Assembly: GCA_016936355.1 (NCBI GenBank) | Contig: JAFGYB010000023.1 | Coordinates: 1 to 64,000 of the forward strand | Source of the DNA: Bacteroidales bacterium | Lineage (GTDB): Bacteria > Bacteroidota > Bacteroidia > Bacteroidales > F082 | Direction: 5' to 3' | DNA: 64,000 nt | Shown: positions 10,002 through 18,138 of the stretch, one piece after another | How positions within the stretch are numbered: position 1 is the stretch's first letter | How the letters are laid out: the number at the start of each line of letters is the position of its first letter | Translations under genes and position numbers: made by a program | Notes under the pieces: generated by a model | What the model was told of the DNA's origin: nothing | Databases searched by the model: none | The model's input: only the letters and a program-made list of their open reading frames with translations

Positions 10002-11012
10002 ATGCAGTATCCCAAAAAAGTAGTCATCGGCGATATTACCGTCCGCGACGGATTTCAACACGAAGAAAAATTCATCCCTACCGAAGCCAAAGTATGGGTT
10101 CTGGAAGAATTGATTCTTAGCGGACTAAAACATATTGAGGTAACTAATTTCGGAAACCCAAAAGGCATGCCCCAGTTCAGTGATGCGGATGAACTCTTCA
10201 AGAAAATCAGGTCCAGCAAACGGGTAAAGGATCAAATGGATGACGTGGTACTGACCGCCGTCACCATTCGCGAACGAGCCATTGAAAGAGCCATTGAAGC
10301 CCGAAAAGAAGGCTATGGCCCCGACCGGATTTTGTTGATGGTCTCAACCAGTGAATCCCACCAGAAAAAGAATTCGGGTCTTACGTTAAAGGAATATTGG
10401 AAAATGGCTGAAGAATGGATTCCGAAAGCCAAAGATGCCGGCATAAAAGTAAACGGTACCGTCAGTACCATCTGGGGTTGCCCCATTGAAGGCCCTACCA
10501 AAATGGAAGACGCCATCGATTTCACCAACCGCTGGTTTAGCATTGGAGCAAACGACGTTGAACATGCAGATCATGATGGTTCGGCTTCACCCGACAGAGT
10601 CTACAAATATTTTACCATGCTGCTGGACAAAGTGGACAACCCGCACAAACAGATAGCCCACTTTCATACAACCCGTGGATGGGGGCTGGCCAATGTACTG
10701 GCAGCGCTTCAGGCCGGAATAACCAATTTTGAATCGACGTTGGGAGGGATCGGCGGACAACCGGCCAATTTTGTGGATGGAGTTCCCGTATCAGGCACCG
10801 GTAGCTATTACTACAATGATCCTCATGAAGTAGGCCTGGTAAGTACTGAGGATATGATTGTGATGATGGATGAAATGGGAATTGATACTCAGCTTGACAT
10901 CGATCGGATATTAAATACAGGCAAGGTTGTGGAGAAAATTGTAGGTCGGCGTTTACGTTCCAAAACCATCAACCAGGGGAGGATTCCCAAGTCATTGACC
11001 GGTCGTAAATAA
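10002..11012 (+). CDS. HMG-CoA-lyase-like (DRE-TIM) protein
   Basis: A 336-residue TIM-barrel protein of the HMGL-like superfamily. It keeps the metal/catalytic features of HMG-CoA lyase: Arg15-Asp16 in TVRDG, Glu46 in HIEVTNFGNPKGMPQ, and His220/His222 in AHFHTTRGWGLAN. Its position, divergent from the leucine operon, predicts cleavage of HMG-CoA to acetyl-CoA and acetoacetate. The signature loop GLGGCPYA with the essential Cys is missing: the sequence reads GGIGGQPAN (Gln253 in place of Cys) followed by a longer insert up to STEDM. A different substrate (for example another acyl-CoA lyase or Claisen-type synthase) is therefore possible. Confidence 0.8.
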   Translation: MQYPKKVVIGDITVRDGFQHEEKFIPTEAKVWVLEELILSGLKHIEVTNFGNPKGMPQFSDADELFKKIRSSKRVKDQMDDVVLTAVTIRERAIERAIEARKEGYGPDRILLMVSTSESHQKKNSGLTLKEYWKMAEEWIPKAKDAGIKVNGTVSTIWGCPIEGPTKMEDAIDFTNRWFSIGANDVEHADHDGSASPDRVYKYFTMLLDKVDNPHKQIAHFHTTRGWGLANVLAALQAGITNFESTLGGIGGQPANFVDGVPVSGTGSYYYNDPHEVGLVSTEDMIVMMDEMGIDTQLDIDRILNTGKVVEKIVGRRLRSKTINQGRIPKSLTGRK

Positions 11013-11020
11013 AACTTCTG

Positions 11021-11028
11021 TACCTTTG
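11021..11028 (+). promoter_or_regulatory. -7 promoter element of the glucosaminidase gene
   Basis: TACCTTTG matches TAnnTTTG exactly and lies just after the lyase gene stop. It implies a leader of about 55 bases before ATG 11088 and argues against the in-frame TTG at 11067 as the only possible start. Confidence 0.55.
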
Positions 11029-11087
11029 CGCCCCAAAATTACTTTTGAAAAGCAAAACAGAAGTGATTGGAAACTAAAAAACTAATT

Positions 11088-11927
11088 ATGAAGTTTGCCT
11101 CTGTAACAGGGCTCATTACAAAAACATTGGTTCTTTTGTTCGTTCCTCTCATGTTGAATACGGCATGCGTCAGAACACCGCAACCGATCCAAAGAAATGC
11201 AAACATTAAAGTGGTTCGGAAGCAGGTCAATAATCCTGAGGATATTGTTGCCATCAGCGATTCGTTGGTTCCACCGATTGTTTATTCCGATGCCATTCCA
11301 CTGGATACTCTGCCTGTCAATGTCCGCAAGAAAAAGTTTTTTGATATGATGTTGCCTGCCGTCCTGGTTGCGAAAACCAAGCTGGATATGACCAGAAAAA
11401 GGGTAATACAGATCACTGCAAAGAAAAAAAAGACCCCTGTTGAACGGTCTTTTCTCGACAGTCTCGAAATAAGATACAACACACAAAATCCCAAAACGTT
11501 GCTAAAACGACTTCATGCACTCCCGGTGAGTGTGGTTTTGGCACAGGCGGCCATCGAAAGTGGCTGGGGAACTTCCCGGTTTTTCAGAGAAGCCAACAAT
11601 CCGTTTGGAATGTGGTCCTTCAACGACGATCATGCCCGCATCGTTGCCTTGTATACAAGAGACGGGAAGGAAATTTACCTTCGAAAGTTCAACACACTGG
11701 AGTCGGCCATTGAAGCTTATTATTACATGCTGGCCACCCGCAAGCCCTACCGAAAACTCAGAAATTTACAACAACAAACCGATGACCCTTTTGTATTGAT
11801 CAACGGGTTGGATAAATATTCGGAAAGAGGAATGGCCTATGTGGACGAACTGGCCTTGATGATCAGGGCAAACGACCTGGTAAAATTCGACAATTACGAA
11901 ATAGACCCCCAATATATTGAGGATTAG
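11088..11927 (+). CDS. Bax-like exported glucosaminidase
   Basis: A 279-residue protein with an N-terminal export signal (hydrophobic residues about 10-28, ending LNTAC, a possible but non-ideal lipobox). A C-terminal mannosyl-glycoprotein endo-beta-N-acetylglucosaminidase-type (Bax/FlgJ-like) domain begins around VVLAQAAIESGWGTSRFFREANNPFGMWSF, with the conserved catalytic-type Glu in AAIESGWG. It is expected to act on peptidoglycan in the periplasm or at the outer membrane. I chose ATG 11088 because it begins the signal sequence. It ends two bases from the convergent MBL hydrolase stop. Confidence 0.83.
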   Translation: MKFASVTGLITKTLVLLFVPLMLNTACVRTPQPIQRNANIKVVRKQVNNPEDIVAISDSLVPPIVYSDAIPLDTLPVNVRKKKFFDMMLPAVLVAKTKLDMTRKRVIQITAKKKKTPVERSFLDSLEIRYNTQNPKTLLKRLHALPVSVVLAQAAIESGWGTSRFFREANNPFGMWSFNDDHARIVALYTRDGKEIYLRKFNTLESAIEAYYYMLATRKPYRKLRNLQQQTDDPFVLINGLDKYSERGMAYVDELALMIRANDLVKFDNYEIDPQYIED

Positions 11928-11929
11928 AA

Positions 11930-12775
11930 TCAGGATATAAACTCACTCAGTTTTCCAACTTTATCCGCTCGAATTCCTTTCGGGGTATCCACCAGCGTAC
12001 AGGCCTCGTTGTATAAATCGTGCTCAAAGAACAGGATGTAATCGTTTTCCAGCGCTTCAGCATAAAACCGTTCACGATCCTTCAACGTCTGCAAAGGACG
12101 GGTATCATAAGCCATGATCCAGGGCATGGGCAAATGGGCTACCGAGGGCATCAGATCAGCGGTATAAACCAGAATTTTCCCGTTGACATGAATGTGCGGA
12201 ATAACCTGACCATCCGTATGTCCGTCGTACAGTTTAAATTCAATACCGGGAATATATTCACCTTCTTGCTCAATCAGTTTTAAATGCCCGCTTTCCTCAA
12301 TGGGCAGAATATTTTCTTTCAGAAATGAAGCCTTTTCCCGGCGGTTGGGATTTATAGCCCATTCGTATTGCTGCCGACTGGTCCAGTAGGTAGCGTTGGG
12401 AAAGGTCAGCGCAAAACCCGAACGATCCTCAGTATATTTCACACTTCCACCGCAATGGTCAAAATGCATATGGGTCAATACCATATCGGTAATATCCTCC
12501 GGTTTTACACCTGCTTTTTCCAGCGATGATTCCAATGTTTCCTCACCATTCAGATAATAGTGCTTCAGAAAATTCTCGCCTTGTTTGTCACCTATTCCGT
12601 TATCGATCAATATTTTCCGGTCTCCGTCTTCAATTAATAAACAACGCATGGCCCAGTTGGCCAAATTGTTCTCATCGGCCGGATATACCTTCGACCACAT
12701 TACTTTGGGAACCACGCCAAACATGGCACCACCATCCAGTTTCAGGTTTCCTGTTTCTATGGGAGTTAATTTCAT
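11930..12775 (-). CDS. MBL-fold metallo-hydrolase
   Basis: A 281-residue metallo-beta-lactamase-fold hydrolase. The dinuclear metal motif reads THMHFDHCGG (HxHxDH), with further ligands expected in YDGHTDGQVIPH and the late FFEHD. Such proteins include lactonases, glyoxalase II-like thioesterases and generic hydrolases, and the substrate cannot be assigned. There is no signal peptide, so it is probably cytoplasmic. It has its own -7 promoter at 12831-12838. Confidence 0.85.
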   Translation of the reverse strand: MKLTPIETGNLKLDGGAMFGVVPKVMWSKVYPADENNLANWAMRCLLIEDGDRKILIDNGIGDKQGENFLKHYYLNGEETLESSLEKAGVKPEDITDMVLTHMHFDHCGGSVKYTEDRSGFALTFPNATYWTSRQQYEWAINPNRREKASFLKENILPIEESGHLKLIEQEGEYIPGIEFKLYDGHTDGQVIPHIHVNGKILVYTADLMPSVAHLPMPWIMAYDTRPLQTLKDRERFYAEALENDYILFFEHDLYNEACTLVDTPKGIRADKVGKLSEFIS

Positions 12776-12830
12776 CTTTTGATCAATTTAAGTTCGTATG
12801 AAAAGAACCTGCTGTTTTGTCCTTTGTGCA

Positions 12831-12838
12831 CAAAAGTA
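12831..12838 (-). promoter_or_regulatory. -7 promoter element of the MBL hydrolase gene
   Basis: The minus strand reads TACTTTTG, matching TAnnTTTG, about 50 bases upstream of the start at 12775. Confidence 0.5.
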
Positions 12839-12915
12839 TGAATTATTTAATGTTTTCCGGTGAGTCTGACAGATCACTTTCTTAATAAAACTAAACGAAG
12901 CGTCCCGAATTTCAC

Positions 12916-12923
12916 TATTTTTG
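12916..12923 (+). promoter_or_regulatory. -7 promoter element of adenine deaminase
   Basis: TATTTTTG matches TAnnTTTG and ends four bases before the ATG at 12928. As at 170-177, the predicted transcription start falls on the start codon, suggesting a leaderless message. Confidence 0.55.
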
Positions 12924-12927
12924 TACA

Positions 12928-14574
12928 ATGATGCAAACACATGATTCCTATACAGTTTCAGGTCGTATTATTGACCTGAAAAAAGAAGAAATATTCAAAG
13001 GAGTTGTCCAAGTTGAAAACGGAAAAATCAGCTCCATTATCAAAGACAGTTCCGTTACCGAAGAGCAGTATATACTGCCCGGATTAATCGATGCCCACAT
13101 CCATGTGGAAAGTTCCATGCTGATTCCATCGGAGTTTGCCCGTCTGGCTGTAACTCATGGCACGGTATGCACGGTTTCCGATCCCCATGAGATTGCCAAT
13201 GTATTGGGCATCGATGGCGTTAAGTTCATGATCGAAAACGGGAAAAAAGTGCCTTTCAAATTTTATTTCGGCGCTCCTTCCTGCGTCCCCGCTACCCCAT
13301 TTGAAACATCCGGTGCACGGTTCACTCCGGATGAACTGGATACTTTATTAAAGATGGATGAAATTCATTATCTGTCTGAAATGATGAACTTCCCCGGTGT
13401 CATCAACCGCGATCCGGGTGAAATGAAAAAGATTGAGATCGCTCAAAAATACAACAAGCCTGTTGACGGTCATGCCCCCGGAGTCAAAGGTGAGTCAGCC
13501 GAGAAATATGCCAGTGCCGGTGTTTCTACCGATCACGAGTGCTTTACTTTGGAAGAGGCGCTGGAGAAAATAAAATTCGGAATGAAGATCCAAATCAGGG
13601 AAGGCAGTGCCGCTAAAAATTTTGATGCATTGATCGACCTCATGAAAGATCATGCCGATAAAGTACTGTTTTGTTCCGATGACCGGCATCCCGACAGTCT
13701 GGCCGAAGGACACATCAACGAATTAGTAAAACGGGCCATGGCCAAAGGATACGATGTGTTTTCTGTATTGAAAAGTACCATACTGAATCCCGTTGAGCAT
13801 TACAAACTCAACGTCGGCCTTTTACAGGTAGACGATCCTGCCGATATGATTGTAGTGGACAATCTGAGTGATTTCAATATTTTGAGCACATATGTCAATG
13901 GAATTAAAGTAGCCGAAAATGGAAAAACGCTGATCGATTCGGTTTCAGAACAAACGCCCAATACATTTCAGGCCCAACCCATATCGGTTTTAGATATCAG
14001 AATCAAGGATGAAGGTACCAATATCCGGGTGATTGAAGCGCTGGATGGAGAACTGATCACCCATGTTTTGACAGCTCAAACCCAATCAGAAGAAGGTTAT
14101 CTTATCAGTGATCCGGAAAAAGATATTCTGAAGATGGTGGTACTGAACCGATACGAACCTGCTCCTCCCTCAGTGGCTTTCATCAAAAACATAGGTATCC
14201 GTTCGGGAGCCTTTGCTTCCAGTGTGGCCCACGACAGCCACAACATCATTGCCGTTGGAACCAGCGATGAAGAAATTGTTCAGGCCATCAATACGGTAAT
14301 TGATAATAAAGGAGGAATTTCAGTAGTGCATGAAGGAGCCACTCAGTCGCTGGCACTTCCCGTCGCCGGCCTCATGTCGAACAACGATGGCTTTGAAGTA
14401 GCCCGGGCTTATCAAAAACTGGACGCTAAAGTCCATGAAATGGGTTCCCGGCTTCGGGCACCGTTTATGACTCTTTCGTTTATGGCCCTGCTGGTGATCC
14501 CCGAACTCAAACTCAGTGATAAAGGGTTATTTGACGGCAAAACGTTCCAGTTCACATCGGTGTACGCCAATTAA
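12928..14574 (+). CDS. ade: Adenine deaminase
   Basis: A 548-residue amidohydrolase-superfamily enzyme converting adenine to hypoxanthine and ammonia (purine salvage). The metal-binding HIHVESSM near residue 63, the HAPGVKG and DHECFTLEEA segments and the Ade-specific C-terminal domain (HDSHNIIAVGTSDEEI, then FMALLVIPELKLSDKGLFD) match full-length bacterial Ade. Two adjacent ATG codons (12928 and 12931) are possible starts. It appears monocistronic. Confidence 0.93.
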   Translation: MMQTHDSYTVSGRIIDLKKEEIFKGVVQVENGKISSIIKDSSVTEEQYILPGLIDAHIHVESSMLIPSEFARLAVTHGTVCTVSDPHEIANVLGIDGVKFMIENGKKVPFKFYFGAPSCVPATPFETSGARFTPDELDTLLKMDEIHYLSEMMNFPGVINRDPGEMKKIEIAQKYNKPVDGHAPGVKGESAEKYASAGVSTDHECFTLEEALEKIKFGMKIQIREGSAAKNFDALIDLMKDHADKVLFCSDDRHPDSLAEGHINELVKRAMAKGYDVFSVLKSTILNPVEHYKLNVGLLQVDDPADMIVVDNLSDFNILSTYVNGIKVAENGKTLIDSVSEQTPNTFQAQPISVLDIRIKDEGTNIRVIEALDGELITHVLTAQTQSEEGYLISDPEKDILKMVVLNRYEPAPPSVAFIKNIGIRSGAFASSVAHDSHNIIAVGTSDEEIVQAINTVIDNKGGISVVHEGATQSLALPVAGLMSNNDGFEVARAYQKLDAKVHEMGSRLRAPFMTLSFMALLVIPELKLSDKGLFDGKTFQFTSVYAN

Positions 14575-14607
14575 ACAACTTGTTTTTAAACCGTTGTTAT
14601 TTCAACT

Positions 14608-14623
14608 ACCGGATTCGGCCGGT
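14608..14623 (+). terminator. Possible weak hairpin after ade
   Basis: ACCGG and CCGGT form a 5-bp stem with a 6-base loop about 33 bases after the ade stop. The downstream sequence is pyrimidine-rich but not a clean T-run, so the terminator call is tentative. Confidence 0.3.
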
Positions 14624-14708
14624 CACTGATTCTTTCCCTTCTTATTTAGACAGCTTATAAAATATATAGAAAGTCCATATATGTATATATTTATGAGTTT
14701 AATTATTA

Positions 14709-14716
14709 TATTTTTG
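14709..14716 (+). promoter_or_regulatory. -7 promoter element of the ArsR-type regulator
   Basis: TATTTTTG matches TAnnTTTG and lies 16 bases before ATG 14733. Just upstream (about 14660-14695) are several ATATAT blocks and a CATATATG palindrome that could hold an autoregulatory operator. Confidence 0.5.
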
Positions 14717-14732
14717 CAAAAAACACACGAAA

Positions 14733-15032
14733 ATGGCACACATCGAAATCGATATTGATAAGTTAGAAATGGCTGCTGGTAAGTTAAGAGCGATTTCTCA
14801 CCCCATGAGAATTGCCATCATTGATTTACTTTCGCAAAAGGAGTTTTTAAGCGTAACCGAAATCTATCAGGCACTGAACATAGAACAAGCTACAGCATCA
14901 CATCATCTGAATATACTGAAGAATAAAAATGTTTTGGTATCGAGAAGAACCGGAAAAAAGATTTTTTATTCGCTAAGAAACCACACAATTACTGAAATTC
15001 TTGAATGCATCAACCGCTGCAACAACAGCTGA
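14733..15032 (+). CDS. ArsR-family winged-helix regulator
   Basis: A 99-residue HTH protein with the ArsR/SmtB fold. The start of the domain reads LRAISHPMRIAIIDLL, the recognition helix is around QATASHHLNILKNKNVLVSRRTGKKIFYSL, and a C-terminal dimer helix follows. The ELCVCDL-type metal site in the recognition helix is absent. The only cysteines are two near the C-terminus (ECINRC), so metal sensing by the classical site is unlikely and redox or no ligand is possible. It stands alone; its neighbours (ade, an Ig-like lipoprotein) are not obvious targets. Confidence 0.88.
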   Translation: MAHIEIDIDKLEMAAGKLRAISHPMRIAIIDLLSQKEFLSVTEIYQALNIEQATASHHLNILKNKNVLVSRRTGKKIFYSLRNHTITEILECINRCNNS

Positions 15033-15035
15033 TGC

Positions 15036-16808
15036 TCATTTCACTGACCAGTCTTCTTTAATTTCCCAATTTGCCCTTACATTTATCGTTTTGGGGAAAT
15101 AAATCACTTTTTCAGGTTCCAGATGGCGGAAGTAATTTCCCGGATCCCAACGACCGTTCCTATTGGCATCAACAATAATTCTGAAGCTGTATTTGCCCGG
15201 ATCAAGGTTAGTAAAACTATTCGATCCGGAAGACGAAAACAGGCGGGTCTCCAGCACTTTCCCCTTGTTATCCAGCATTTGTAAAATATAATGTTGCTTC
15301 TGAGCAACACTGATCAGCAGGGTAATCACACCGTACTCATCTGCCGTTTTGGCTTTAAAGGACAACCGAATGTCGTTATTCTCCAGTCCGTTCCAGTCTT
15401 TAATGGTGGAATCGGGCAGAAATAGAGTATACTTACTGCCCTGTCTTACATCAAAGGGAAAGGCAAGAATCCGGTGTATCGTATCTGTAAATAGTGCGCG
15501 CGGGTGGTAAATGCTGTCCTTATTTTGAACAAACAAAGCCGAATCCAGATTTAGTTTGACAACGGGCTGATCGAAAATAAGGTGAAGTGTATCCCCTGGC
15601 TTGATGGCACCACTTTTGAGATCAGACTTCCACGAAAGGTATACTTTCTTTTTTTCTTCCTGTTTCTTTTTCCTGCGTGAAAATTTATTCTCCTTGGGGG
15701 CCACGCGCATGTCCAAAGAATCCAGGCGTTTGCTGCCATTGTAGACCATCAGTTTTAAGGTATCGGGATGTGGCTGATGTAAATACCAGGTCAAACTGTC
15801 CCTTTCTTTATTCCATTCCGGTAAATACCAGGTCGTATCGGGACTAAAGTTCAAACACTGGATGCGCAGACTGTCGGGGGGCAAGGTAAACACAAACTTC
15901 AAAACATTGGGCTTCACCAATCCCGATCGAAGCAGTTTCAACACTGAATCGGGCTGACTGAACAAATACAATTGATAATTGGTCAGTTTGAGATCAGCTA
16001 TGGAATCAGCCTGCCGAACCAACGAATCAATTTTGTACTGAACAGAATCTTTGGCTGTATGAAGCCGGATGGTATCCATCAGTGCAGAATCCAGTACCGG
16101 TGCAGGACGATATTGTGGCTTCACCATGGAATCAATAAAAGCAATATTTTCATTAGGCTGATCGAAGGTCAGGCTATAATTCTGATCCTGTAAAGCAAAC
16201 ATCATATAACTGGTGTCGGCCAAACCCGAAAAGTAAAACTGACCGTTTTTATTTGTTTTACTGACATAGTATGGTTTCACATACAGCGGCAACGAAGCCA
16301 GCGAAAGAGTATCGTTGTTGTTTTTATACAACATAACCGTCACATTATCTACCGGTTCATGAGTCAACGCACTTTTCACCACCCCCCGCATACTTAAGGA
16401 ATCTACATAGTCTCCGGTTGAAAAAACATAGGAAAAATTCTTCAGCACATTGCCTTCATTCAAATCAGCAATTGCATCGCCAAAGAAAACCGTGTAGGTC
16501 GTATTGGGTTTAAGCGGATTTTTAAACTTAATGATCAGGGTTTTGTTTTTCAGCCGGTAATCAGGCATGTCTTTCACCGGTGGAGAAATCAGCAACTGCT
16601 GATTCATTTTGTCCAGCTGTATGTATTCGTCAAAAGTGACAGAAAATTTATCTCCTTTGAAATGTGCTGAGTGATTTGCCGGAACACATTGCAAAACCCT
16701 GGGAGGTGTAATATCCTTCGGCCCACCAACTGGTGCTGTAATCTTGGCACAACGATAAAGCATTCCGGCCATGACCGGAACAAGCAGGATCAATACAATT
16801 CTCTTCAT
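15036..16808 (-). CDS. Ig-like domain lipoprotein (Big_5 type)
   Basis: A 590-residue exported protein. A signal peptide ends near LYRCA, giving a probable lipoprotein Cys. The N-terminal Ig-like domain of the SbsA/Big_5 kind is recognisable by PPRVLQCVPANHS, FSVTFDEYI and PNTTYTVFFGDAIADLNEGN. A carboxypeptidase-regulatory-like segment (GVVKSALTHEPVDNVTVMLYK) follows, and a second Big_5-like stretch lies in the C-terminal third. It probably sits on the cell surface or periplasmic face; its function is unknown. ATG 16808 begins the signal; ATG 16823 five codons upstream is also possible. It follows the FKBP lipoprotein gene closely and is likely co-transcribed. Confidence 0.75.
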   Translation of the reverse strand: MKRIVLILLVPVMAGMLYRCAKITAPVGGPKDITPPRVLQCVPANHSAHFKGDKFSVTFDEYIQLDKMNQQLLISPPVKDMPDYRLKNKTLIIKFKNPLKPNTTYTVFFGDAIADLNEGNVLKNFSYVFSTGDYVDSLSMRGVVKSALTHEPVDNVTVMLYKNNNDTLSLASLPLYVKPYYVSKTNKNGQFYFSGLADTSYMMFALQDQNYSLTFDQPNENIAFIDSMVKPQYRPAPVLDSALMDTIRLHTAKDSVQYKIDSLVRQADSIADLKLTNYQLYLFSQPDSVLKLLRSGLVKPNVLKFVFTLPPDSLRIQCLNFSPDTTWYLPEWNKERDSLTWYLHQPHPDTLKLMVYNGSKRLDSLDMRVAPKENKFSRRKKKQEEKKKVYLSWKSDLKSGAIKPGDTLHLIFDQPVVKLNLDSALFVQNKDSIYHPRALFTDTIHRILAFPFDVRQGSKYTLFLPDSTIKDWNGLENNDIRLSFKAKTADEYGVITLLISVAQKQHYILQMLDNKGKVLETRLFSSSGSNSFTNLDPGKYSFRIIVDANRNGRWDPGNYFRHLEPEKVIYFPKTINVRANWEIKEDWSVK

Positions 16809-16831
16809 CGTGTGCCTTTTCATGGACCGAA

Positions 16832-17287
16832 TTATTTAGTGACGGAATTCAGGGTCACATCAAAGCGCAAGACCGTGTTGGAAGGAATACTTCCACTACC
16901 CGAAGTGCCGTATGCCAAGGCAGATGGAATAATTAGGATAATCTTTCCGCCGGCACCGATCAGTTGAAGACCTTCCTGCCATCCCAGAATTACCTGATTC
17001 AGGGTAAAGGAAACATTGGTGCCCTGATCGAAAACCGAACCACTCAGGAATGACCCTTTATAATCAACATTCACTGTGGAGTCTAACGTGGGATGAACAC
17101 TCCCTCCCGGAGACACGATGACATAATACAGACCCGATGAGGTAAAAGTGCCCTGCAGATTGTTGGCCTGAACATAATTTTCAATGATCTGTTTGTCAAC
17201 TAAAGACTGCTGATCCGATTTTTTACACGAACCCAAAACCAGAATCAGCAAGGTCAGTCCGATAAAATAGTGAATATATTTTTTCAT
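16832..17287 (-). CDS. FKBP-type peptidyl-prolyl isomerase lipoprotein
   Basis: A 151-residue lipoprotein (lipobox LGSC, Cys about residue 20) with an FKBP domain: VNVDYKGSFLSGSVFDQG, ILGWQEGLQLIGAGGKIILIIPSALAYG and a final VLRFDVTL strand are the family landmarks. It would catalyse prolyl cis-trans isomerisation or chaperone envelope proteins in the periplasm. It is the first gene of a two-gene operon with the Ig-like lipoprotein and has a -7 promoter at 17307-17314. Confidence 0.9.
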   Translation of the reverse strand: MKKYIHYFIGLTLLILVLGSCKKSDQQSLVDKQIIENYVQANNLQGTFTSSGLYYVIVSPGGSVHPTLDSTVNVDYKGSFLSGSVFDQGTNVSFTLNQVILGWQEGLQLIGAGGKIILIIPSALAYGTSGSGSIPSNTVLRFDVTLNSVTK

Positions 17288-17306
17288 TCATTTTTTGTTG
17301 ATGGTG

Positions 17307-17314
17307 CAAAAATA
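17307..17314 (-). promoter_or_regulatory. -7 promoter element of the FKBP/Ig-like operon
   Basis: The minus strand reads TATTTTTG, matching TAnnTTTG, 19 bases upstream of the FKBP start. It separates this operon from the sirtuin gene just upstream. Confidence 0.55.
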
Positions 17315-17342
17315 GAAAAAGTAATACTGTGAAGCATAAAAA

Positions 17343-18032
17343 CTACGCTCTTTCCAGCATCAGGTCCACCCAGCGGGGAACTCCTTTGACAGCCGTCCGC
17401 TGAATGATTTTTAAGTTCTCGATCCCATGCATCTCAAAAGCCTTGGGATCAATGTAATACTTGGGAGCCGATGAATCCACTGAATGAATCAGTCCGGCAG
17501 CAGGATAGACAACCATGGAAGTCCCCACAACCAGAAAAATGTCGGCACTTCGGGCCAGCTTCAATGCTTCGTTCATCATAGGGACCGGTTCACCAAACCA
17601 TACTACGTGAGGGCGCAACTGACTTCCTTTGGCACAAAGGTCTCCCCTTTTCAATTCCCAATGCTTCAATTCATAAACCAGGCTGGGATCCATCGTGCTT
17701 CTTGCCTTTTTCAATTCACCATGCAAATGCAGTACATGATCCGAACCGGCTCTTTCGTGCAGGTCGTCCACATTTTGGGTTACGATGCGCACATCGAATT
17801 TCTCTTGCAATCGGACCAATGCTTTGTGGCCTATGTTGGGTTCCACTTCAAAAAGTTGTTTTCGACGCTGATTGTAGAATTCAAGTACCAGTTCCGGGTC
17901 ACTGGCCCAGGCCTCCGGAGATGCCACGTCTTCAAAGCGATGATTTTGCCACAGCCCATTGTTATCACGAAATGTGCTCACCCCGCTTTCCGCACTCATT
18001 CCGGCCCCCGTTAAAACAACAATTCTTTTCAT
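17343..18032 (-). CDS. cobB: Sirtuin-type NAD-dependent protein deacylase
   Basis: A 229-residue Sir2-family enzyme that removes acyl groups from lysines using NAD. It shows the NAD-binding GAGMSAESGVSTFRD, the TQNVDDLHERAGS motif, the catalytic His in HLHGE, and GTSMVVYPAAGL. The FYNQRRKQL segment has the Tyr-x-x-Arg pair of class III (SIRT5/CobB-like) sirtuins linked to desuccinylase activity. The usual four zinc cysteines are not present: only one Cys is seen in the corresponding insert, so the structural zinc site is degenerate. Probably cytoplasmic. Confidence 0.9.
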   Translation of the reverse strand: MKRIVVLTGAGMSAESGVSTFRDNNGLWQNHRFEDVASPEAWASDPELVLEFYNQRRKQLFEVEPNIGHKALVRLQEKFDVRIVTQNVDDLHERAGSDHVLHLHGELKKARSTMDPSLVYELKHWELKRGDLCAKGSQLRPHVVWFGEPVPMMNEALKLARSADIFLVVGTSMVVYPAAGLIHSVDSSAPKYYIDPKAFEMHGIENLKIIQRTAVKGVPRWVDLMLERA

Positions 18033-18085
18033 AAACCAGTGATTAGACCAACGCAGTTAATATTTCGTAAAATTAGGCAAAAAGA

Positions 18086-18112
18086 AAAGGCTGACCTTCA
18101 AAGCCAGCCTTT
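18086..18112 (-). terminator. Rho-independent terminator of mdh
   Basis: AAAGGCTG and CAGCCTTT form an 8-bp stem with a 11-base loop. On the minus strand it is followed by a T-rich tract, right after the mdh stop at 18139. Confidence 0.75.
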
Positions 18113-18138
18113 TCAATGCGATTATTTTGCTGAAAAAA

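Noticed and set aside
11067-11087. An earlier TTG start for the glucosaminidase gene.
   Set aside because: ATG 11088 begins directly at the signal sequence and suits the promoter; the seven extra residues add nothing recognisable.
17484-18014. A 176-codon open frame antisense to the sirtuin gene.
   Set aside because: It is a shadow of the sirtuin gene, with no domain signature.
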